DNA of 64,000 bases from the NCBI RefSeq assembly GCF_030936135.1, contig NC_082620.1, positions 682,001-746,000 of the forward strand, written 5' to 3'. The DNA comes from Gavia stellata (taxonomy: Eukaryota; Chordata; Aves; Gaviiformes; Gaviidae). Shown here piece after piece: positions 13,780 through 24,400 of the stretch. The notes below the pieces were generated by a model. It saw nothing but the letters and a program-made list of their open reading frames with translations, had not been told where the DNA came from and searched no databases. Position 1 is the stretch's first letter, and the number at the start of each line of letters is the position of its first letter. The position numbers and the translations under genes are program-made.

Positions 13780-14040
13780 CTTTCTCTCGAACGATGAGCC
13801 AGATTAATCAGCTCCAGTTGCACTGAATTACCCAGTCGGGGCTCACAGCAACAACCTCCGATTCACCGGCAAAGCAGCCAGCATCCCGCTTTCAACTGGG
13901 ATAATCAGCAAGGATGTGAAAGCCAGATGAATGACTAGGTGAGGGTGGGCTGCCGCCTGTCAGGAGCTGGAATATAAGTCAAAGCACTTTGAAATTAAAT
14001 CCTCGCTTTGACAGGGAACTAATGCAGAGATTTTAAAGTA
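13780..14040. promoter_or_regulatory. Candidate WNT4-proximal noncoding element
   Basis: Non-repetitive, moderately AT-rich sequence about 1.4-1.6 kb upstream of the WNT4 start. It contains ATTAATC, AATTAC and GGATAATC cores of the kind bound by homeodomain proteins. It lies just outside the CpG island, so it could be a proximal enhancer; this rests on motif cores and position only. Confidence 0.25.
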
Positions 14041-15276
14041 GGTGTAATATACTTAGACAGGCATGTGTGCAGCCCAGTGCAAGTTGCCGTGCTTTGAATA
14101 AGTGTGTCCTGGCTACACTGAGAGCAGGAAAATGTAGTTGAAAAGACAAAGGAAATTTTGAATAGCTCCAAACCAGCTTGGCAAGATTTTAGAGGTGGTA
14201 GCAAGAGGTTTTAGTAATGGACCTAACTAACAACATTGTCAGGAGGAGAATTGGTGCACAGTTGTTGGCTGCCTGGGATCTTGGATTTCACACCAAGCAG
14301 CCATCTCATGTCGCTCCTGGCTTTAAATTAAGTCGTTTGTGCCCACACGGCCTGCTGGGGATAGATGGAGGCATGGTGGATGGAGGAGGAGATAGGGATC
14401 CCCGCCGCACCTCTTGGCCTCCACGGTGGGCAATCCATGCTGCTGGTAGCTCCTGGGGGTCCCAAGAGCTGACCTTTCTAGACAACTTCAGTGGTGGATT
14501 TAAGCCTCGATACTTGGTCGGGCATCACCCTCCACGCACACAGCCCGGAGCCCATCACCAGAGCACTGCGGCTGGCTGCTCGCCACGGGCGCAGCCCTGT
14601 GGAGACACCAAGAGGGTTTGCAACCTGCTGCCGGCTCCGGCCGCTATTCCCTCTCGATGGAAACCCCCCCAGACCCCTCTCCTTGTTTGTGAATTTTCGA
14701 ATGCCAAAATTTTGCCTTTGCGGCCATCCCTCGGAAACTGGGATTTGGGAAATCCCTCCCCATCGACCGGGTGGTGGTTAATGGGGAAGGGAGCCTCGGC
14801 GAGGTCCGGGCTGCCCCCAGCGATACGGGAACCCGAGGCAGCGCCATGCCCCGTCCTGCGGGCTCTGCTTTTCCGAAATCACCCTAAAAGCGTCAAAGGC
14901 GAGAGAAACCCCCCTCCTCCCCTCTTCCACGCCCCCATCTCCCCCTGCACCTCCGGGGAGAAGCAAAGCCCCCTGTGCCCCGCACCCCCAACCCCGTCCA
15001 GGGGGTCGCGGGGGTCGCTGCGGGGCGCGGGAAGGGGGGGGACTGCGGCGGGGCAGGCGGCGCCGGCAGAGCCCCCGGTGCCCTCCCCGCCGTCCGTTCC
15101 GCCTCCGGGGGTGTCCCCGCCGGCGGGTCCCGCCCAGGTAGCGGCGGAGCCGGGGCGGCCCCCGGGGCTGCCCCCGCCCCCGGCCCGCCCCCGGCCCGCC
15201 GCTCCATCCCGGGATGGGCCGGCCGAGCTGACAGTCGGGCTCGGCGGCCGCCGCGGGCGCATCCACCGGGCAGCGC

Positions 15277-15294
15277 CCGCCGCCGCCGCCGCCG
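15277..15294 (+). repeat. (CCG)6 in the WNT4 5' leader
   Basis: Six uninterrupted CCG units lie about 100 bases upstream of the start codon. GC trinucleotide runs are common in CpG-island leaders. Confidence 0.85.
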
Positions 15295-15393
15295 CTCCTG
15301 CCCGGCGCCCACCTGCGGCGGCGGCTGCCCCGGGCGGGCGGGGGGGGCTGCCGCCGCCGGCTGCGCTCGCTCTCCCCCTGCCTGCCCTCCAGG

Positions 15394-15470
15394 ATGAGCC
15401 CGGAGTATTTCCTGCGCTCCTTGCTGCTCATCATCCTCGCCACCTTCTCGGCCAACGCCAGCAACTGGCT
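15394..15470 (+). CDS. WNT4: WNT4 coding exon 1 (signal peptide)
   Basis: 77 coding bases encode residues 1-25 and two bases of Leu26. Residues 5-20 form the hydrophobic core, and the likely cleavage site is after Ala22. The donor is CT|GTGAGT, close to consensus. The exon sits inside the CpG island. Confidence 0.96.
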
Positions 15471-18400
15471 GTGAGTAGCCGCGGGGCGATGCGGGGGGGG
15501 GCCGCCGCCGCCGCCGCCACTTGTTGCTCCCCCCCGGGGTGGGCGGAGCAGGTGCCGCCGGGGTCGGGCAGCATCGGGGTGCGACCCCCCGCAACGATGC
15601 CGCTCGGTACGCGGTGGGGCATCGGGCTTCTGTCCCCGGGTACCCGCTGTCCCCTCTGACCCCCCCAAAACCGGAGGCGGCGGGGGTCGCAGCCTGCATC
15701 CCCGGGCAGGTGGGCTGCAGGGGATGCCGACCCTCCCCAGCCGCTTGGGCCCGGTGTGTTATCAAGGCTGGTTGGACAGGGGCTGTTTATCGAGCCCCGG
15801 TCCCCTTTTCGTCTTTAAGTTATGAATCCTGGCCACGCCGGGGGAGGACGGAGGTCAGGGCATCAGGTCAGAGCAGGGCCCAAGAGTTGGCGAGGTGCCG
15901 CGCGAGGGCCGGCGGTCCAGGGAAGAATTTGGCAGGGCTGGGGCGGCCGAGCGTGCCAGCCGTGAGAATTCGCGGTGGGTAGGGCTGCCTGCGCCTTGGA
16001 CCCCCATTCCCAGCGGGAAGACGGGTGGCGGGGGGCTGCTGCACACCACAGAGGCGCCCGGTGACATTGGGAACCCACTGAACAAACGCTGAAATAATGT
16101 GTAAGGTAAACAGGGGTGGAAATCATTCTGGAAAATTCCTGTGTGTTTGCCAAGGTGGTGGGACTGTCTTCTGGGGATATCCCCCCCCCCGCGGGGCAGA
16201 GGGGATGGAGCATGACAGCACCTTCCCACCTAACTTTGAGCGAAGGTGACCGTTCCTCCTACTTAATCTTGTCTGGTGGGAGATGGCACTGCCCCTGCTC
16301 CCAGCATCGCCGGCTGCCGTGAGCTAATTAGTTCCCGGTGCAGGCACCCAGTGGACCCGCTCTCAGGCTGGGAATGTGAACCACCTCCATCTCACCTCCC
16401 CAGGTCTCCATCGGCAAGGGCAGGTACACCGTGGCCGGGTGGGGAGTCCCTGGGGCTATCGGCATGAAAGATCCCAAGTGGCTTGTGCCTCTCCTGACAC
16501 CTGCGCCCAGGTGGGCACGGTCCCACAAGCACATCCCCTGCATGAGTCGTCCTCTCTGCGTCCAGATACGGCTGCCGTCTCTCCTGCCTTTAGATTTGGC
16601 TCACTGGAGGCTGTGGGACGTGGGTGGGTTTCGGAGGATGCTCCCTACGCCCAGGGAAAGCGACAGGTCAGCAGCATTCTTCAAGTGTCCTGCCCATGGG
16701 AAAAGGTGCTCGCCCATCGGTAGCTGCCTGGCATGCATTAGCACTTAGTCCTCCTCCCCTCCTCCTTTGCCAGATGGAGCGACTTGCGTGCCACGCGTCT
16801 CTGGCAAGTGGTGGGTGGATCATAGCAGCTATCAAGGTGGTCCTTTAAGCTGTCATGCTTCTGGTGAAGGTATATTGGGAACTGTGGGAGTGTTTTTCCT
16901 GCAGGGAGAAAGTCCTGCTGAGGAAGCCCTGCGGGATGATGGCAGGTCCCTGGAGAAGAGCAGCCTCGGCTGCCCCAGGACGAGCACAGGGAAGTGCCTG
17001 GCGAAGGGGGATTTCATGAGCGAGGTCGACAAGCCGCACAGAGCGGACGCAGAGAGGTGGGACCCCCCGGTCCCCGGCGCCGCACACAGCTGGGATCGTA
17101 TTTGGGAAGCCGAGGCGGAGGGGTGGTTCGCCGCAATAGACGGGGAGGGCTGTGTGCAGCCGTCCGTGCTGGCGAAGCGAGGGGTGGGCGCGGGGGGCTC
17201 GGCCGCGGGAGAGCGGAGGGCTCATTCCTGCCAACAGGGGAGGAAAAGCAGATACATTTCAGTGCGTTTGAAAGGAAGGGGGTCAACTTTTTTGATGTTG
17301 CAAATGTATCGTGATAAAAGCGTCATCCCCCGCTCGGTGCTTTTTATTCTTTGCCTTTAGGATTAAGACAATTCCCATTGTTTATCTTCTCACATCAGAA
17401 ACAAAGGCTGCCGGAGGCAATAAACAGAGTTAGAAGGATCCCAGGAGTTATCAGATATTCGAGGAATGAGTGTGCCTTGTACATCTTCGCGAAGCCCTCA
17501 CGCGTGTGGGCTCCGGCGTGCTCTGCTTTATCACAGAGCCGCCGGGGCGCTGCCAGCCCGTGCCCAGCACACCGGGGGCGGATCCAGCCTCGCCGGGTGC
17601 ATATTTCTGCACATAGGTGTGTGCGCTGGGTGGCAGCGCACGGTGAAGTTTGCTTTTCCAGAAACCTGCTGGATTAGTGATTAAGCTCGGTTGTGACTTT
17701 TTTTTTTTTTTTCCCCCTAAAGCTTCTTTCGACCTGTCCGGACTCGCATTCCCCCAGCGCTTTGGAGAGACGCCGCTTGCAACACTTGAGCTGAAGGTTT
17801 TCTGTAAGCCTGGCTTTGTGGGGAAGGGCTCATTCTGGCCACGCAAACGGTGTCCTCTGAGCCGCTTCATCCCGTATAAAAGGGAGATGGTGTAGGTATC
17901 TCTCGGAGGGATCACTTTGCTACGGTGACCGTTGAGCTGGAAGGGACTTTGCCAAATCTTTTCATTAAACAGACCGAGCTACTTTCTCTCTGGTTAGGAA
18001 GCAAACCTCAGGTGTGTTTTCTCAGTGTCTGAGTTCTGGGAGTCACTGCTTGGCTTGCTGGCTATCCAGAAAACCTCTTTTCTCCAAATCTGAAGAGATG
18101 CTCTGTTCCTCCTTCTCGTGAAAGCCTCAGGCTTGCTTTTCCTCCTGCCTTTGGAGGCTCAGAGAGTTTTAAAGCTTTTCGTCCCGTCTCTTTAGGCACA
18201 GAATTGTAAAATTAAATAAAGGGCTGTAGTTAGTCCCTTTTACATCTAGCTGCTTGTGCACAAGAAGGTCCCTCTGGCTTCTGCTTTATCTCTGGAGGAG
18301 CCCAGGGACGTGCTTTATACCGGGGAAACAGCCGAGTTACTTTCCAAAGCATTTCACAGTCTCAATTCAGCTCTTGAACCTGCACATGCAGTAATGTGGT

Positions 18401-21400
18401 TGAATTTGGAAGCATGTTCTCTCAGTGGTCCAAAACCATCCCAATGCTGGGGGTGTTTTGTAGAGGGTTTCAGCCAAACGAGCACCTCTCTGAAGCTGGC
18501 ATTGGAGTGCCGGGCTCCTGTTTCAGTAGGAGGTAAGGGGCGAGCAGTCATCTAGTTGCTTATTTATTCATTTATTTCTATATTTTGGAGGGAGGGAAGT
18601 CCACCTGAAGAGGTGAACTAGAAAATGTGCAAAGTGGAGTGTGGATGTAAGCACCCACTAACTGCACATGGCACTGGGGCGGCTGTGATCTGCAGCTGTT
18701 TGGGTGGTTTGAATGATGAGAGTCAAATCCCGTGCCTGGAAAGCATCGGATACAACAGGGCAGGGGTCCTTTATGGGTGAGACCCCTGGTTATTGAGCTA
18801 TCTGGGAATCATTACAGCCTCTTTCCATTTTCTTGCAGCTAAAACTGGCTTTGGAGGAGGCTCTTCATATGGACACTGAATAGTCTGAGATGCGGTTATG
18901 CCGCTGCAGAGCAGGGTGTGCCACCGGCAGCATGGTCTACCCCCTATTTACAGGGGTTTAAAACTTCCGTCTGGGCTTGAGACTTGGCTTAAAGGGCCAG
19001 GAGCACAGACGGGCTTTTAAACCCTTTAAAAAAATTGAATTTGAGCACTCTGGGAAAGCTTAAAGACCTTGCAAGTGTCCAAACAAGCCTGGCTAAGCAG
19101 CTGCCCTCTAAGAGTAACCACTTTTGAGGGCTGGAGAGGAAGGTATAAAAGGAGTTTGGGTTTCTCTGACCTCCTTTCATCTGAACATCACAAGGTGCTT
19201 TGCAAATGCGGGGCCCAATTCTCCATGCTCATCCCTGCCAGCTTTGCAGTGGGGATGTTGCAAGAGCAGCCTGAACGCTCATTTTGTGCCAGTTTGGGTC
19301 ATAGCAATGCAGAGTATTTGGGAAGAAGCATGCCTGGGTCCTACACTTGCATCGCTCTGGTTTTAAACCAGGCTTGATTTTTTTCAAGGTGAGTCTCCCC
19401 AGCTTTGTTAGTGGGGAGAGCTCACTTCACTTTGAGTCTGGCTTGGTTGAATTTTGTACGAGATTCTTTGCATTGTCGTTGCGACCCTCCCATTTTCCAC
19501 CTGGCGAGGAACCAGTCCAGCATTTTCCTGGCGGATGCCGTGCCGCCGCCGCGCTGATTCGGCAGGTGCAGCTAGCTCCAGGGCAGAGCTGTTCCTGCTG
19601 AGCCCCGCTCCCCTCCCTGCGCTCTTGTTTTTTTGATGTGAGGACAGCGTCAGGAAGGTTCCCTGGTCACATTGGCTCTGGCAGCTGGGATGGTGAGTTG
19701 CACCGATTGGGTTTGATGGAGAATTTCCTTGCTTTGAGGGCTGCTGTGGGTTGGACGAGTGGCTCTCCGCTTCTGGGTTGTGCAGAGCTCCTTTGCATTG
19801 CTCTGGGAATCCTGCCGGGTCCGCAAGGTTGGTGCATGCATCTAGTGACACCCATTCCCCGAGAGTGTGGGGAGGGAGAGTGAAACCAGCAGCCTCCATT
19901 GGAAATACGTGTTAATTTTTATTTATTTATTTATTTATAAGTCTTGCCACTTTTGACGAAAACAGCTAATTTTAGCTCAGCGATAAAAATAGACTGGCTT
20001 TAAGGGTTGCATCCTGCAGAGACAAGAGACCTCTGCCAATCTTGGCGCTGGGCTTCCAACCAGCTTGGCTTGTCTCTGAGCGCTGGTCCTGTCTGGCAGG
20101 AGGTCTTCAGGGCTGCATTTGCCAGGGTGTAGGAGGGATCCATGCTCTCTGGCTCCTCGGCAGTGATGGGTATTTCTGTCTTTTCCTAAGGAAGACTCAA
20201 ATAAAACTACACCCCAATCTTTAGCAGCAGAGCCTTATTCTAGGGAGGATGGACATGAGTGAGGTAAAACCACTGTGCACCCCAGATTGTGCAGAATTGG
20301 ATCAGCTCCAAGTATGAGCAACAGCAAGAAGGAGATTTCTTTTTTTGCAATGGTTTGCTATGACTCCATGAGTCAGAACTGGACTTTTGCGTTGAAGCAA
20401 AAAAATGTTTGTGTTACTCTACTGAGAGCTACTGTCCTCTCAATTAATTCAGCCTTGCAGATAGAGAGAAATGCATTAGAGTCGTTTATTTGGGCTTTCT
20501 TAAAATGATGAAATTGCTGAGCAATCCTTGAGGTTAACAGTTTCCAGGAGCTTCTTCCATATTTCCTTAGAAGTGCAACAACGCTGGCTCTTACAATACT
20601 TGGTGATTTTTTTTTTTTTTTTATAAGCTTGAAAGCCTTGCGAATCCACAAAAATCTCAGTCATCCAAGGCTGCTCAAATGGCAGACTCTGCTCTGGATA
20701 CAAAGTGCAGGTAACCTTTGTTTGGCTCCAGCCCCAGGGTGTCTGCCCCCTATGCCCGTGGGTGACCCCTGGCAGCATCCTCCAGGTTCTCTGGGAGCTG
20801 CTGCCATGGGCTGTTGCAGTTTGCAGCTGGGAAGGTGGTGTGCAGGATCTGGCCGGCTCAGCAGAACTGGAGCCAGTATTGTCCTTTCATGAAATTACTC
20901 GGGGAAAAAATTAATTGAGTATCTTGGCTGATGGAGAGCAGCCTGGGGTCTGTTGCAAGTTGGGTGAGATCAAACTAATCCTGCTTCTCTTGCCACGTCT
21001 TTGCAAATTCTGATCGAAACTAAAAACTCATCAGATTTTCTCCAATCAGGTCTGGCCTGAAGCGCTGCATGAGGGGAATTCCCACAGAGCTCAGCCTGGT
21101 GGCCTGCACTTGCCTCCTCTTGCAACAAGGCATTGCTGTTGTACTCAAGCCCAGGAGTAGCTTCTGTTGGCTTATAAAGGAAGATGCAGTAAAGGATTTT
21201 TCCTACGCATCCAAAGTGGGTTTCCAGAGTGGATGCTGCTCTCAGGGTCTCCCCAGCTTCCATCCTGGTCTTCCCCATCACAAAGTGGAGATACTGCCCC
21301 CAGAAAGCCAAGAAGCAGCACTGGGTTGGGACCAGCAGCCAGGCCATCTCGCTGTCCCTAAAGATTTGTGATGAGGGAGGCAGGCCACCACCAATGGTTG

Positions 21401-24400
21401 GTGCACGGGTAGATGGGTGTTTGCTAGGTGCACATCCGAGACACTGTGGGGTGCTAGGTGCAGGGTCCAAGGTGTGGAGGGGCAGGATTTGAGCTGTATA
21501 TTCACCTTTGAGCTCAGATGGTGGAGTTGCACATTCAGGTCTAGGTCTGTAGGCAGGTAATGGTGAGCATGGCAATGCTTCTTCCTGGGAGACTGTTTTG
21601 GTAGCTATTAATTGGAGGTGGAGATTAGGGTGTGAAAAGCACGGTTTTGGCCAAGAGATGAAATGTGCATTAACTGTGACAGGAAGGACTGAGCCAGAGA
21701 GCTGTTTTTCATCCAGGGAAGAAACCAGCCAGGCTCTCAGATGATGACTTTGTAAATCATGGTTTACACTTAGAAGGGATGGAAAGGCAGGATATCTAAT
21801 CCCAGGAGGGGGATGCGTAGTCTCTGGGAGGGACATGTCCTGTTGCAGAGCCATCAGCTGGATAAGGGCAACCTTGCCAGTCTCCAGCAGATCCTGCCAG
21901 GAACATGCCCAAGCTGGCAGACCTGCTGAACCATGCCAAGGATGTGGGTGGTGCCAACATGGCCAAGCCCATAGGTACAGGAGGAGTGGTACTAAACCCA
22001 GTGCAGGACACCAAGACAAAACACGTGGACTCTCTGGCCCACCTAGAGCATCGTTTCACCTGCCAACCCTGGGACATGTCCCCATGCCTTCTCCCTGCTT
22101 GGAAGGGGAAAGCAACAAGGAAAAGATGATCCCCTTCTCCATAGCTGCAGGATGGCTCCTTGCAATGCCTCATCAGTACCTCTCTCTCTTTGCATCTGTC
22201 TATCTCCATGCACTTTTGGTTTTTCCATCCTAAACAAGCCTTTTCTTCTTCCTCAGAGGAAACCTCTCTGCACAAGGCAGTCTCAATCCTAAATACATCC
22301 CTGAGTCACTGGCTGACCAAACATCCAGCCACAAGAAGCACAAAGATGCACTGCTGATCCAGGCTGACTTTGTTGCTCCATGAGCAGGATGTTTGCAGAG
22401 GCTGCCTTTCAGAGAGGAGCAGAGCTGGAGCATCTCAGCAATTCAAGACTTGAACAAGCCTTTTTTGGCCTTGGCCAGGCAGGTATCCCAGGCAGGTTGG
22501 GTGTTTGCTGAACAGGGTGAAGCTTCTGAGCTCATCTGACTTCTCAGCATCTCTGAGTGATATATCAGTGATACCACTGGCCTGGGTCTGACTGTTACCA
22601 TCTTCAGGAAAATAGTCCCAAAATGAGATAATGCGAAGAGTTCTTACACTTGAAACTCATTTGTTTAAATAAAAGAAACACCAGAGATTTCTGCTTTCTC
22701 TAAGACATCTGCTACATCTTCCCTGACCTCTATTGAGAATTTGTCAATGACTCAATTTTCCACACCTTCCCATGTCAGGGAATCCCCTCCCCTTTCCTTC
22801 TGGCTCTATCTGCCAACTGCTGTGGCTCTTCAATGTCTTCTTGTCATTCCACCAATTATTCTTTCTCCTGAAATTATTACTGTCATTTTTATTTAAGTAG
22901 GGCTTTCCCCCTTCCCCGGCCCTTTCAAAGCTCCCTGGGTTTGAGGTTTCCTTATTTGCCATCTTGCAGGGTGGATCAACTGCAGCTGCTTAAATTACGG
23001 GGCTTCGATCTTGGCCTGTAAATGGATAAAAAGTAAGGGCTTTCCATCAGTTTTGTGTTAAACCAGTGACTCTTATTAAAAGGGAGCTTGTTCTGCAAGT
23101 GACTCGTCCTAACAGGAGGTTGTGGAGAGGTGGGTGTTGGTCTCTTCTCCCATCTAACTAGCGATAGAACGAGAGGAAATGGCCTCAAGTTGCGCCAGGG
23201 GAGGTTTAGGCTGGATATTAGGAAAAACTTCTTTACTGAGAGAGTGGTGAGACACTGGAACAGGCTGCCCAGGGAGGTGGTGGAGTCACTATCCCTGGAG
23301 GTGTTCAAGGAATGTGTGGACGTGGCACTGCGGGACATGGTTTAGTGGGCACAGTGGTGTTGGGTTGATGGTTAGACTTGATGATCTTACAGGTCTTTTC
23401 CAACCTTAATAATTCTATGATTTAAAGGCAGAAGAAAAGAAACATAAATGCCATGATGCAGCAAGAAGACAAAACTTGAACAAATGGCTTGGGCAGCAGC
23501 TCACCCCTTGAAGCATTCTTTGCTCAATCTTGGAAAAGGAAGAAAATATGCCATTATTTGGGGTTTTTTTTCCACAAGAAAGTCTTTTTTGAGGCTGCAT
23601 GTGAGACTTAAGTTATAACTTAGAGCTCTGTGCAGCGATCGGGATGTGATACTAGGATGCAGATCTGCACCGAGACCTTGCAGAGGGCAGGAACTGTTTG
23701 GTTTCTTCCTATTGTGCCTGTCTTGCTGTGTGTGTGGGTAGACAAAATATTTGCCTGTGGTTCCTACCACCTCAGTCCAGGAAAACAAAGTTTGGATCAA
23801 GAGCCTCATTAAGGACCAGGCACAGTGCTAGAGCCAGGTTTCCATGGTGACTGTGGGAAGCTGCAGATGGGTTTGGTACCTTGCTTGGGCTCCCCAGCCC
23901 TGAGAAATACTCTGTGAGTCGCAGGGTGGAAGCATCTTTGAGTGTGTGAGGGCAGAGCACGTTTCCCAGCTCTTATCTCACCCTTCAGCTGCCCCAGAGA
24001 GGGGAAAAGAGGTGACATGTTCCTGCCCGGTGCCCCTGAATGTGGTGCGGAGAGATACCATGTGAAAGCCTCGAAGCTGCCCCACACTTGACAAAGGTCT
24101 TTCCTTGCATCCTTGACTCAACCTCTGGATCCCTCCTGGACTAGTCACCAGGATGGCAGCCTCTCCCCACCAAAAAAATGCCTTTTTTGGAAAGCAGAGA
24201 TGGTACTCACGGGATGCAGGAGACTGGTAGTATGCTGGAAGTCTGACGGGGCCATGGCATTTTAGGCATAGTTGCCTCCATCCCCAAGGAGGGGCAGACA
24301 CGCATGGGCTGAGGAAGGATGATGGCATACAGAGGACCTGTCATGGGGGAGAGAGGCCAGAGCACCGTTCTGGATAGCTTCATCTTATTTGCCTGCCTTG

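Larger units (their letters stand above)
14780..15660 (+). promoter_or_regulatory. WNT4: CpG island with WNT4 promoter and 5' leader
   Basis: Extremely GC-rich and CpG-dense DNA covers the region immediately upstream of and across WNT4 exon 1. It has many GC-box-like GGGCGG/CCGCCC runs and no obvious TATA box, as expected for a vertebrate developmental-gene promoter. The transcription start cannot be fixed by reading. An ATG at 15214 opens a five-codon upstream frame (stop at 15229-15231) if transcription begins left of it. Six CCG units lie at 15277-15294, and a CACCTG E-box lies at 15310-15315. Confidence 0.8.

Noticed and set aside
14778-15765. Minus-strand frames of about 290 codons across the WNT4 CpG island
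   Set aside because: Several frames on both strands are open together and give Pro/Gly/Arg/Ala-rich translations, which is the signature of very high GC content and not of a gene.
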